This document shows, piece by piece, positions 21,390 to 29,424 of a stretch of 64,000 nucleotides of DNA (positions are counted from its first letter, which is position 1; every line of letters starts with the position of its first letter). The stretch comes from Pseudoxanthomonas sp. J31. GTDB lineage: Bacteria; Pseudomonadota; Gammaproteobacteria; Xanthomonadales; Xanthomonadaceae. The notes below the pieces were generated by a model. It searched no databases. It saw only the letters and a program-made list of their open reading frames with translations, and was not told where the DNA came from. The position numbers and the translations under genes were made by a program. The stretch spans positions 1-64,000 of the forward strand of contig NZ_AZNZ01000011.1 of assembly GCF_000510725.1 (NCBI RefSeq). Reading direction: 5' to 3'.

Positions 21390-22376
21390 TCACCAGCGCT
21401 GGTGCACGTGCGGCTTGATGTCCTGCTCGTAGATCCGCGCGACCTCGGCCATGACCTCCTCCGGCAGCGCCGGCAGCCCGGCCGCGGCGATGTTGGCCAG
21501 CGCCTGCTCCGGGTTCTTGGCGCCGGGGATGACCACGCTCACCGCCTCGTGCATCAGGATCCAGCGCAGCGCGAACTGGGCCATGGTGGCGCCGGCCGGC
21601 ACCAGCGGACGCAGCTTCTCCACTGCCGCCAGGCCGACCTCATAGGGCACGCCGGAGAAAGTCTCGCCGACGTCGAAGGCCTCGCCGTTGCGGTTGAAGT
21701 TGCGGTGGTCGCTTTCCTCGAAGCGGGTATCGGCGCGGAACTTGCCGCTGAGCATGCCGCTGGCCAGCGGCACTCGCGCGATCACCGCCACGCCGCGGCG
21801 CAGGGCCTCCTGGAAGAACAGCCCGGCCGGGCGCAGGCGGAACATGTTGAAGATGATCTGCACGCTGGCGACGTTCGGGTACTCGATCGCCTTGAGCGCT
21901 TCCTCCACCCGCTCCACGCTCACGCCGTAGCGGGCGATCGCACCGCGCTCCACCAGCCGCTCCAGGTGCTCGAAGATCTCCGGATGGTAGTAGGCGTCGG
22001 TCGGCGGGCAGTGCAGCTGCAGCAGGTCGAGGGTTTCCATCTCCAGGTTGCGGCGGCTGCGGTCCACCCACTCCTGCAGGTTCTGCGCGGTGTAGCCGGC
22101 CACTTCCTGCCTGGGCAGGCGGCGCCCGGCCTTGGTCGCCACGAACGGGCGCTTGCCGCCGCGCTCCTTGAGCACGCGCGCGATCAGGCGCTCGGAGTGG
22201 CCGTCGCCGTAGACGTCGGCGGTGTCGATGAAATCCAGGCCGGCATCCAGCGCCGCGTGCAGCGCGGCGATCGAATCGCGGTCGTCGACCGTGCCCCAGG
22301 CCGCGCCGATGGCCCAGGCGCCAAAGCCGATCTCGCCGACGGTGTGGCCGCTACGGCCGAAAGGTCTGGAACGCAT
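21390..22376 (-). CDS. Aldo/keto reductase
   Basis: A 328-aa NADPH-dependent aldo/keto reductase with a TIM barrel. The catalytic tetrad regions are visible: FIDTADVYGDGHSERL (Asp, Tyr), FVATKAGRRL (Lys) and LDLLQLHCPP (His). The cofactor region near the C-terminus (VVIPGAKNPEQALANIAA) is intact. Length is typical. ATG 22376 is preceded by GGAG. The natural substrate is unknown; the Hsp31-like gene downstream suggests carbonyl detoxification. Confidence 0.9.
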   Translation of the reverse strand: MRSRPFGRSGHTVGEIGFGAWAIGAAWGTVDDRDSIAALHAALDAGLDFIDTADVYGDGHSERLIARVLKERGGKRPFVATKAGRRLPRQEVAGYTAQNLQEWVDRSRRNLEMETLDLLQLHCPPTDAYYHPEIFEHLERLVERGAIARYGVSVERVEEALKAIEYPNVASVQIIFNMFRLRPAGLFFQEALRRGVAVIARVPLASGMLSGKFRADTRFEESDHRNFNRNGEAFDVGETFSGVPYEVGLAAVEKLRPLVPAGATMAQFALRWILMHEAVSVVIPGAKNPEQALANIAAAGLPALPEEVMAEVARIYEQDIKPHVHQRW

Positions 22377-22601
22377 GCGTGACTCCTGCGGACGGGCCAC
22401 GCTGGCGGGCAGCGTGGCCGGAAAAGGATTGCGGCGCGGTGGCGCCGGACGAACGCCGAATCATAGCGGACACGCGCGGAGGGGCATGCAGGCGATGGCC
22501 GGGCGCCGGCGTTCGGCTACGCCGCGATCGGGGAGCTGCGTCGGCGCCTGGCCCTCCCCCCTACCCCATCCCGCCGGGAAGGGAACGGTGCTCCAGACGA
22601 C

Positions 22602-22680
22602 GACGCAGCGCGTGGCAAAGCGCCAGGCCTCGAGGGCGCCATGGCACTGCAGCGGCGCTGCGCTGCACTTGCCCGGGCCA
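22602..22680 (+). repeat. Dispersed intergenic element, copy D
   Basis: The segment CGCAGCGCGTGGCAAAGCGC...GGCACTGCAGCGGCGCTGCG...TTGCCCGGGCC aligns with three other intergenic copies (28724-28846 reversed, 38768-38880, 44127-44280). It lacks the upstream CCCGGAT...ATCCGGG palindrome, so it is the shortest copy. Confidence 0.65.
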
Positions 22681-22690
22681 CACGCCCCGC

Positions 22691-22729
22691 CCAATCACCA
22701 ATCACCAATCACCAATGATCGGCGATTCG
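22691..22729. repeat. Heptad repeat array (AATCACC units)
   Basis: Four consecutive period-7 units (CCAATCA CCAATCA CCAATCA CCAATGA) ending at the stop codon of the downstream minus-strand gene. It belongs with the degenerate GATTSGK heptads seen at 4.1, 37.8, 38.0 and 42.7 kb. Confidence 0.75.
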
Positions 22730-22730
22730 C

Positions 22731-23072
22731 TCAGGCCTTGCGCAGGAACTGGGTCTTGAGCACCAGGCCCTTGATCTTGTCCGAGTTGCCTTCGATGTGC
22801 TCCGCATCGCCCTCGACCAGGCGGATGTTGCGGATCACCGTGCCCTGCTTGAGCGGGATCGAGGAGCCCTTGACCTTCAGGTCCTTGATCACGACCACGG
22901 TGTCGCCGGCAGCCAGCGGGTTGCCATTGCTGTCGCGCACGACCAGCCCGGCTTCCGCCTCGGCGCCCTCCTCCTCGGTCCACTCGTGGGCGCAGTCCGG
23001 GCAGATCCAGAGCGCGCCGTCGGCGTAGGTGTTGTCCAGTCCGCACTGCGGACAGGAAGGAATGGCAGCCAT
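22731..23072 (-). CDS. YjdM/PhnA-type zinc ribbon protein
   Basis: A 113-aa protein of the YjdM (PhnA) family. The N-terminal zinc ribbon has two Cys pairs, PSCPQCG and WICPDCA (about residues 6-29). The C-terminal SH3-like domain is recognisable by LAAGDTVVVIKDLKVKGSS and GTVIRNIRLVEGD...IKGLVLKTQFLRK. Despite the old name, the family is not a proven phosphonoacetate hydrolase; its role is unclear. ATG 23072 has GAGG upstream. Length matches E. coli YjdM (111 aa). Confidence 0.92.
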   Translation of the reverse strand: MAAIPSCPQCGLDNTYADGALWICPDCAHEWTEEEGAEAEAGLVVRDSNGNPLAAGDTVVVIKDLKVKGSSIPLKQGTVIRNIRLVEGDAEHIEGNSDKIKGLVLKTQFLRKA

Positions 23073-23115
23073 TGCATCCTCGTTGCAGGAAAAAAACGGC
23101 CGCCATTGTAACGGG

Positions 23116-24024
23116 CTAGCGCGGCTCCCCCGGCGCCGGCATCGCCGCCGGACGCGCACAGCCCGGCACTTCCTCCGCGCCATCCACCGCCAGCGCCGCG
23201 CGCAGCGGGTACCACGCCCCGGACATGCTGTCCTGGCACTGCCCGGTGGCCACACGCAACACGACCGTGCCCTGGGCATCGCGCGCCACGATCGCCTGCA
23301 CGCCCGGCACCAGCGCGTCGGTGCGGCTGGCCAGCTGCAGGCGGCGCGGCTGCGGCAGGTCCGGACCGGTCAGCACCAGCCCCGTGCCATCCACCCGCGC
23401 CTGCCAGAACGGCTCGTTGGTCGAGGCCACCAGCGCCTGCGGCACGCTGCGTGCCTCGCTGCCGGGTGCGCCGGCGTCGAACACCAGTTCCGCGACCGGA
23501 TAACCCAGTTCCTGCGCCTTGCCGACCAGCGAGGCCAGCAGCAGGCGGTCCACCCGCGGCTGCCGCGACAGGATCCACAGGCGGTCCCGGTCCGGCGCGC
23601 CGACCAGGGCCCACTGGTATTCCGGGTCCACCGCCAGCACCCAGCGGCGGGTCCAGCCGAACGGCACCCAGGCGCGCCAGCGCGGGGCCACGGCACGGAC
23701 CTGCAGCGAGCCGGGCGCGCCGGGCACCGGCACCACCTCGGCGTCCTCGCCGATGCGGCGCCCGTCCTCGTCCAGGCAGGACTGGTGGGCGTCGAAGCCC
23801 TCGCCTGCGCCGGCCCGGTACTCCACCCGCGCCTCGCGCACGCACTTGCGCTGGAAGTCCACCGGCAACCACGCCGCCAGGTGCCAGGGGCCCGCGAAAC
23901 GTTGCAGGTCCAGCACCGGCAGTGGCAGGTGCCCGGCCACGCCGAGGTCGCGGGCGGGCAGCACGGACGGGAGCAGCAGTAGCAGCAGCGAGGCCGCGCG
24001 GGCGAGGTTCCGGGATCTCCTCAT
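23116..24024 (-). CDS. Two-domain lipocalin family protein
   Basis: A 302-aa exported protein. After a signal peptide (about 1-26) the first ~155 residues show lipocalin features: LDLQRFAGPWHLAAWLPVDFQRKC at the N-terminus (the G-x-W motif) and a C-terminal strand region ALVGAPDRDRLWILSRQPRV, as in the bacterial lipocalin Blc. The remaining ~110 residues (from about VASTNEPFWQARVDGTGLVL) resemble the COG3650-type domain with an EPFW motif and a late Cys (GQCQDSMSGAWYPL). The ligand is unknown. ATG 24024 is preferred over 24054 because it starts the basic n-region. The domain join is worth noting. Confidence 0.72.
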   Translation of the reverse strand: MRRSRNLARAASLLLLLLPSVLPARDLGVAGHLPLPVLDLQRFAGPWHLAAWLPVDFQRKCVREARVEYRAGAGEGFDAHQSCLDEDGRRIGEDAEVVPVPGAPGSLQVRAVAPRWRAWVPFGWTRRWVLAVDPEYQWALVGAPDRDRLWILSRQPRVDRLLLASLVGKAQELGYPVAELVFDAGAPGSEARSVPQALVASTNEPFWQARVDGTGLVLTGPDLPQPRRLQLASRTDALVPGVQAIVARDAQGTVVLRVATGQCQDSMSGAWYPLRAALAVDGAEEVPGCARPAAMPAPGEPR

Positions 24025-24058
24025 GTCGGCGCCGACATTACCAGCACGCGACACCAGA

Positions 24059-24232
24059 TCAAGTCACCTTGCGGAAGATGGTCAGGCCCAGCACGAACAG
24101 CACCACCGCGATCAGCAGCGCGGCGACGAACAGGAACTTGGCGATGCCGATCGACACCCCGGCCACGCCACCCAGCCCCAATGCCCCGGCAATCAGTCCG
24201 ATTACCAGGAAGATGATGGCCCACTTGATCAT
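24059..24232 (-). CDS. DUF1328 small membrane protein (YtjA-like)
   Basis: A 57-aa hydrophobic protein reading MIKWAIIFLVIGLIAGALG at its start and ending GLTIFRKVT. Two transmembrane helices (about 3-22 and 31-52) are separated by a short Gly-rich turn. It matches DUF1328 (E. coli YtjA), a small membrane family of unknown function often induced by stress. The ATG at 24232 is preceded by GAGCAGGG. It stands alone between the lipocalin and the Tat-SDR genes. Confidence 0.85.
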   Translation of the reverse strand: MIKWAIIFLVIGLIAGALGLGGVAGVSIGIAKFLFVAALLIAVVLFVLGLTIFRKVT

Positions 24233-24334
24233 GCCCTGCTCCGTCCGTTAGGTGACCCGGACCTTACGCAGGGCGGCGTGGCACGGCCGTGAACAACGGC
24301 CCTGCCACGCCGCTGGCGTGGTGGCGTGCCCGGC

Positions 24335-25504
24335 TCAGCCGGCGCGGGCGTGCCAGGCACGCAGCAGCTCGGCCTCGCGCTGTCGGTCGATGCCGGCGCG
24401 CGGCTTGGCCTGGCGTTCGGCCGGCAGGCTGCGGTACCAGGCCAGCAGGTCGGCCACGGTGTTGGCCAGCGGGCGGAAGGTCAGCCCGGCGGCCACCGCG
24501 CGCGCGTTGCTGACCTGGCCATAGCCGGCATACGGGCCGCGGTTGCGCGGCACCCAGATCGGCAGCTCCACGCCCTGCGCCTCGAGGAACTCCGGGTCCA
24601 CGTGGGTCAGCTGCAGCGGGGTCGAGGTCACCGCCTGGCAGCCGTGCAGCATCGCGTCCATGGTCAGCGGGTAGCCGGGGCCGACCGCGTTGAAGGTGCC
24701 GGTGGTGCCGTTCTCGGCCAGGCGGATCATCCACTCGCCCAGGTCGCGGCCGTCGATCACCTGGATCGGGTCCTGGCCGTCGCCCGGCACCAGCATTTCC
24801 CCGCCGTCGGCCACGCGCAGGGGCCAGTAGGTGAAGCGGTCGGTTTCGTCGCGCGGGCCGACGATGTAGCCCGGGCGCACGATGGTGGTGCGCTCGCCGA
24901 ACTGCTTCCAGGCCTCGGCCTCGCTGAGCGCCTTCAGCGGGCCGTACAGGTTCTCCATGTCGGCCAGCAGGGTCTGCCGGGTCTCGGCCATGGCATCGCG
25001 GCCGCGGTACTGCGCCAGCGGCGCGTCCTCGTCGATGCCGGGGCGGCTGCCGTCGGCGTAGACCGAGATGGTGGAGATGAACAGGTAATGCCCGATGTTG
25101 CCGCGCAGCACCTTGCCCGCATCGCGCACCCACGACGGCAGGCTGGTCGGGTTGTCGATGCACACGTCCCAGCGCCGCCCGCGCAGCGCCGACAGGTCGC
25201 CGGTCTCGCGGTCGCCGTGCAGCTGCTCGACCTCCCCCGGCCACTCCGGCGAGGGTCGCTTGCCGCGGTTGAACAGGGTCACCTTGTGCCCGCGGGCCAG
25301 CGCGTAGCGCACCTGGAACGGGCCGGTGAAGCCGGTGCCGCCAAGGATCAGGATGTTGAGCGGGCGCTCGGCCTTCTCCACCTGCGGCAGGTCGGTGGCG
25401 GCGGCGGCCGGCGCGCCGCCGCCGGCGGCCAGGGCCGGCAGGGCGGCGGCGGAGGCGGCGGCAAGCGCGCCCAGCCTCAGCAGGTCGCGGCGGGTGGCTT
25501 CCAT
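24335..25504 (-). CDS. Tat-exported NAD-dependent epimerase/dehydratase family protein
   Basis: A 389-aa extended-SDR protein. The N-terminus carries a twin-arginine signal (ATRRDLLRLGALAAASAA) and an Ala-rich cleavage region. The Rossmann motif LILGGTGFTGPF follows at about residues 51-62. Active-site-like STISVYADG (about 144-152) and YGPLK (about 188-192, the YxxxK arrangement) are present. Tat export implies that it folds with its cofactor before reaching the periplasm. ATG 25504 has GGAGA upstream. It lies downstream of the TonB receptor gene but separated by that gene's terminator. The substrate, probably a sugar or nucleotide sugar, is unknown. Confidence 0.85.
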   Translation of the reverse strand: MEATRRDLLRLGALAAASAAALPALAAGGGAPAAAATDLPQVEKAERPLNILILGGTGFTGPFQVRYALARGHKVTLFNRGKRPSPEWPGEVEQLHGDRETGDLSALRGRRWDVCIDNPTSLPSWVRDAGKVLRGNIGHYLFISTISVYADGSRPGIDEDAPLAQYRGRDAMAETRQTLLADMENLYGPLKALSEAEAWKQFGERTTIVRPGYIVGPRDETDRFTYWPLRVADGGEMLVPGDGQDPIQVIDGRDLGEWMIRLAENGTTGTFNAVGPGYPLTMDAMLHGCQAVTSTPLQLTHVDPEFLEAQGVELPIWVPRNRGPYAGYGQVSNARAVAAGLTFRPLANTVADLLAWYRSLPAERQAKPRAGIDRQREAELLRAWHARAG

Positions 25505-25622
25505 GGGGCTCTCCGTGCGTGGTGAAAACGACTGGATACCACCCTGCCCGCGCGGCTGCCCATGCGGGAAGTTGGCATGACCTCCGGCCCATCCCCGCGG
25601 CAAGGCGGGCGCCGCCGGACGG

Positions 25623-25654
25623 CAAAAAAATGGCCCACCGGTGAGGGCGGGCCA
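25623..25654 (-). terminator. Terminator of the TonB-dependent receptor gene
   Basis: On the minus strand TGGCCCGCCC...GGTGGGCCA forms a GC-rich stem (one G-T pair) followed by TTTTTTT. It begins about 30 bp after the receptor stop codon and is a good intrinsic terminator. Confidence 0.85.
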
Positions 25655-25683
25655 AGGTACTACAGGGAGGTGTCCGTTCGCGC

Positions 25684-28425
25684 TTAGAACTTGTAGCTCG
25701 CGCCCACCAGCCAGGTGCGGCCCCACTCGATCGTCTCCAGCGGACGGTCCTTGGTGCCGGCGTAGGTGTGGTAGCGCGAGTTGTTCAGGTTGCTGCCCTG
25801 CAGGTACAGGCTCAGGCCCTGCAGCGAACTGCCCTGGGCGAAGCTGTAGGCCACCTGGGCGTCGATCACGTCCTCGCCCTTGACGTAGCGCAGGGTGCGG
25901 ACGCCGTCGAAGTTGCCGATCTCGCCGATGAAGTCCGAGCGCTTGCGCTGGTTCACGCGCACTTCGAAGCCGTTGTTCTCGTAGTAGGCGGTGAAGTTGT
26001 ACACGCGCTTGGACAGGCCCGGCAGCATGATCGGGTCGCTGCCCACGCTCGACACGGTTTCCGGATCCGGATCGATGGTGATGTCGCTGTCGTTGAAGCC
26101 GGCGCTGGCCACGATGCCGAAGCCGCGCAGGGCGTCGGAGAACAGGTCCAGCGGCAGCGAAGCGGTCAGCTCGGCACCGCGCAGGCTGCCACCCTTGCCG
26201 TTGAACGGCGCGGTGTAGGTGCCGGTCTTGTCCACCACGAAGTCCTCCGGCAGGCGGATGCCGTTGGCTTCCAGCCAGGCGTCGACCTGCGGGGTGAAGT
26301 CGTAGCCATCGCGCTTCTGGGTGTAGATGTAGGTGCGCAGGTCCTTGTAGAACAGCGAGGCCGCGATGTAGGCCTTGGTGCCGAAGTACTTCTCCCACGA
26401 CAGGTCGACCGCGTTGGCCACCCACGGATCCAGCTCCGGGTTGCCGCCGCTGGCGCCCGGACGGCCGGTGGACTCGTCCACGCCGAACTCCATCGAGGTG
26501 CGCAGCTCGTCCACGCGCGGGCGCGCCACCTGGCGGGCCAGGGCGAAGCGCACGGTGTTCTCCGCCGGCAGCTCGAAGGCCAGGTTCAGGCTGGGCAGGA
26601 TGTCGGTGTAGGTCTTGCCCTTGCTCAGCGGGATCACGCGGCTGCCCTCGGGCTGGCTGCCGTCCCAGTAGTTGGAGTGCGAGGACTGGTCGACGTGCTG
26701 GGCCTGGATGCCGAAGTTGCCGCGCACCGGCACCGAGCCGATCATCGTGTCGATGTTGGCGCGGATGAAGGTGGTGGTGATCTTCTCGTCCACGCTCCAC
26801 TGCTTCGGGATCAGCCAGCTCTCGGTGGTGATCGGGTTGAACACCATGTAGCGGGCCACCGCCGCCGGGACGTTCCAGGCCGGGATCACGCCGGCGCCGG
26901 CGAAGCCCAGGTTGACCGGGGCGTACTGCAGGTCGGCGGCGATGCTGGTGTCGCCCTGCGCGCCGAGTTCGGTGCCGCCCTCGGCCTGGGTCTTGTTCTT
27001 GCTGCGGTCGGCGTGGTTGACGCCCACGTCGATGTCCGAGACCCACGCCAGCGCCTGCGGGCCGTTGAAGTTGGCCACCACGCGGATGCCGTACAGCTCG
27101 TCGTCCACGTGCGGCACCTTGCCGTAGCCGGAGCCATAGATGGTACCGGTCAGGTACAGCGAGGCCGGATCGGAATAGTCCAGGCCGGTGCTCATCTGCG
27201 GGAAGCCGCCGCGGCTGAAGTCCAGGGTCACCGAGTCCAGGACCGGCGCCGGCACGCGCTGCAGGTTGTTCTCCAGGTTCAGCTCGTCGCGCTCGGCCTT
27301 GGACCAGCTCACGTCGGCCATCAGACGCCAGCTCTCGAACGACAGCTCGTTCTTCCAGCCGAGTGCCTTGATGTTGTCCTCGCGGTGGTTGTACATGCCG
27401 CGCACCAGCGGGTACACGTTGCGGGCGATGCCACCGGTGAAGGTGCCGTTGCCATTGACCTGGGCACCGTCGACCTGCAGGCGGTCGTAGCCGCCATTGA
27501 AGTCGCCCAGGTGGATTTCCAGCTGGTTGGCGGTGTCGTACTCCTCGGCGTCGGTGTAGAACGCGTCGAGCGTGCTGGTCCAGGTGTTGTTCGGGCGGTA
27601 CTGCACGGTGGCCATCAGGCCGTCGCGCTTGGCATTGCCGGTGCGGCGCAGGGCCTTGATGCCGCCGGAGTACCAGGTGCCGGCCTCGACGCCCGGGCGC
27701 CAGCCGTCGCCGACCTGCTCCCACGGCTCGTACAGGCCGACCTGGTTCTCCTGCTTGGCCATGTCGGAGTGGGCGTAGCCCAGGGCGATGCCCAGAGTGC
27801 CGTCGGCGAACTTGTCCACGAAGCTGACGTTGAACCGGTTGCCGTACGGGTCCACGCCCGCGGCCTCGCCCAGCGAGCTCTTCTGGTAGCGGCCGGAGAC
27901 GGAGACCACGCGGTCGGCGAAGCTCAGCGGACGCACGGTCTGCATGTCGATGGTGCCCGACAGGCCCTGGCCGATCAGGCCGGAGTCCGGGGTCTTGTAG
28001 ACGGTGACGCCGTTGATCAGCTCGGACGGGTACTGGTCGAACTCGACGCTGCGGTTGTCGCCGGTGCTGACCAGCTCGCGGCCGTTGAGCAGGGTGGTGG
28101 CGAAGTCCGGGGACAGGCCGCGCACGCTGATGACCTGGGCGCGACCGGCGACGCGCTGCGCCGCCAGGCCCGGCAGGCGCGCGATCGACTCGGCGATGCT
28201 CACGTCCGGCAGCTTGCCGATGTCCTCGGCCGAGACCGCCTCGACGATGGAGGTGGAGTCGCGCTTGACCGAGATCGCGCTCTCGATGCCGCGACGGATG
28301 CCGGTGACGGTGACCGTATCGAGGTTGGTGGCGTCGCCGCTGTTGTCCTGGGCGTTCACGCCGGCCGCGCTCAGCGCGATGGCAGACGCCAGCGCCGCGC
28401 TAAGCATGTTGCGCTTGTGATGCAT
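25684..28425 (-). CDS. TonB-dependent receptor, Xanthomonas/Caulobacter type
   Basis: A 913-aa outer-membrane active transporter. A signal peptide (1-25, ending VNAQ) precedes DTVTVTGIRRGIESAI, the TonB-box region and start of the plug. The plug domain is recognisable by SAEDIGKLPDVSIAESIARLPG, VISVRGLSPDFATTLLNGRELV and GLSGTIDMQT. The long C-terminal barrel ends in WGRTWLVGASYKF with terminal Phe. The subfamily with this plug sequence is expanded in Xanthomonadaceae and Caulobacter and often imports plant-derived oligosaccharides. ATG 28425 has GGAGAGGGG upstream. Its proximity to xylan enzymes (29.4-32.5 kb) supports a xylo-oligosaccharide substrate, but that is inference. Confidence 0.93.
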   Translation of the reverse strand: MHHKRNMLSAALASAIALSAAGVNAQDNSGDATNLDTVTVTGIRRGIESAISVKRDSTSIVEAVSAEDIGKLPDVSIAESIARLPGLAAQRVAGRAQVISVRGLSPDFATTLLNGRELVSTGDNRSVEFDQYPSELINGVTVYKTPDSGLIGQGLSGTIDMQTVRPLSFADRVVSVSGRYQKSSLGEAAGVDPYGNRFNVSFVDKFADGTLGIALGYAHSDMAKQENQVGLYEPWEQVGDGWRPGVEAGTWYSGGIKALRRTGNAKRDGLMATVQYRPNNTWTSTLDAFYTDAEEYDTANQLEIHLGDFNGGYDRLQVDGAQVNGNGTFTGGIARNVYPLVRGMYNHREDNIKALGWKNELSFESWRLMADVSWSKAERDELNLENNLQRVPAPVLDSVTLDFSRGGFPQMSTGLDYSDPASLYLTGTIYGSGYGKVPHVDDELYGIRVVANFNGPQALAWVSDIDVGVNHADRSKNKTQAEGGTELGAQGDTSIAADLQYAPVNLGFAGAGVIPAWNVPAAVARYMVFNPITTESWLIPKQWSVDEKITTTFIRANIDTMIGSVPVRGNFGIQAQHVDQSSHSNYWDGSQPEGSRVIPLSKGKTYTDILPSLNLAFELPAENTVRFALARQVARPRVDELRTSMEFGVDESTGRPGASGGNPELDPWVANAVDLSWEKYFGTKAYIAASLFYKDLRTYIYTQKRDGYDFTPQVDAWLEANGIRLPEDFVVDKTGTYTAPFNGKGGSLRGAELTASLPLDLFSDALRGFGIVASAGFNDSDITIDPDPETVSSVGSDPIMLPGLSKRVYNFTAYYENNGFEVRVNQRKRSDFIGEIGNFDGVRTLRYVKGEDVIDAQVAYSFAQGSSLQGLSLYLQGSNLNNSRYHTYAGTKDRPLETIEWGRTWLVGASYKF

Positions 28426-28908
28426 GTCCCCTCTCCAAGGAAGTGGTGTGCGATGGCCGGGTACGTCGCCTTGCGATCGCCCGGTCCTTTAAGCGCCCGG
28501 GACCTGCCCGGAGCGTGCGGCAATGGTAGTGGCCGGTCACACTTGCGGAAGCCTTGTGCATACGTATTCATGGCCCCGCGCAGGCGTTTTTTGCCCTTCT
28601 TGCGGTGCCCGCGGAAAAGACAGCGCTGGACATTCCCGCCACGACATGCCAGCGCGATGCCGCCGCACATCGACGCAGGCAAGCGCCGGGCACTGCCCGC
28701 GTTCGCAAACCGCTTCCGCATAGTCAGGGCAGGCGAAGCGCGCCGCGCCGCTACAGTGCCCAGCACGCTGGCGGCGCCCGACGCGTCGCCACGCGGCGCG
28801 ACATTGCCGCCGGATCCGACCTTCGCAGCCCGGGTAGGCGAAGCGCACTCGTGAGCAACGCACCCGCCACGCCTGGCTGCCCTGGCCTGGGCGACACCGC
28901 CCGCCGGC
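28426..28908. other. Intergenic region upstream of the TonB receptor gene
   Basis: 483 bp holding the receptor promoter region (28426-28600, with relatively AT-rich patches such as CATACGTATTCATGG) and one reversed copy of the dispersed element (28724-28846). No credible gene is seen. Confidence 0.5.
28724..28846 (-). repeat. Dispersed intergenic element, copy C (reverse orientation)
   Basis: Read on the minus strand it gives CGCCTACCCGGGCTGCGAAGG...CGTGGCGACGCGTCGGGCGCCGCC...GGCACTGTAGCGGCGCGGCGCGCTTCGCCTGCCC. This matches copy A at 38768-38880 along most of its length but lies in the opposite orientation relative to the window. Confidence 0.7.
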
Positions 28909-29349
28909 TCACCCGCCCCGGCAGCGCTGCCAGCCCCTGTCCCGGGCCATGACCTGCTCCCAGCCATCCTCCAGCCGGCGCATGGCCTGCCCGCCAACGC
29001 AGGCATACCCGAGCTGGCGGGCCTCGGCGCTCCCCAGCGGCGGCAGTTCGATCACGCTGCCCGAAGGCGCCGGCCGCCCCTGGAGCCTTGCGTCCATCTG
29101 CACCAGCGAGCGCTCGATCCCCTCGCAGAAGGCCACCATGCGCGGATGTGGGTGGCTCCGGAACTGCTCGCAGTTCATGGGCGTCGTATCACGCGCCATC
29201 ACGTTGGGTGGCTGCCGCGGCACGTACGCCGGCGGCCTGTATTCCCCGCGAGGCCCCTGCGCTCGCACGGTCTGCGCCTGCGCGCACGCCGCGGCCAGCA
29301 GCGACAGTGCAAGCACCAGCCAAGGCGCCAGTCCCGTCCCCCGCATCAT
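28909..29349 (-). CDS. Hypothetical exported protein
   Basis: A 146-aa protein that I do not recognise. A hydrophobic signal segment (about 5-24, TGLAPWLVLALSLLAAACA) ends in AQAQ, consistent with signal peptidase I, with a weak lipobox-like alternative. The mature part is basic and Pro-rich at first (GPRGEYRPPAYVPRQPP) and then carries four Cys (MNCEQF, AFCEGI, YACVGG, QRCRGG) that may form two disulphides. Starts at 29346 or 29349 are equally good; a GGGGGAG lies directly upstream. It lies between the TonB receptor and the GH11-like gene on the same strand. Confidence 0.6.
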   Translation of the reverse strand: MMRGTGLAPWLVLALSLLAAACAQAQTVRAQGPRGEYRPPAYVPRQPPNVMARDTTPMNCEQFRSHPHPRMVAFCEGIERSLVQMDARLQGRPAPSGSVIELPPLGSAEARQLGYACVGGQAMRRLEDGWEQVMARDRGWQRCRGG

Positions 29350-29424
29350 CTCCCCCTGCAACCAAGCCCCTCTCCCCGATCCGGCCCCTGCTTTCGCAGC
29401 CTGGCCGGATCGGGCACTCCTTCC

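Larger units (their letters stand above)
22377..22730. other. Intergenic region with dispersed element and heptads
   Basis: 354 bp with no credible gene. It contains one copy of the dispersed GC-rich element (about 22602-22680) followed directly by a heptad array (about 22691-22729) that abuts the stop codon of the YjdM-like gene. The aldo/keto reductase promoter should lie in the first 100 bp. Confidence 0.55.

Noticed and set aside
25768-28854. A 1028-codon frame antisense to the TonB receptor
   Set aside because: The TonB receptor on the minus strand has signal peptide, plug and barrel features, so this is a shadow.
28426-28908. Several open frames in the repeat-bearing intergenic regions
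   Set aside because: They run through the dispersed element and have no recognisable product.
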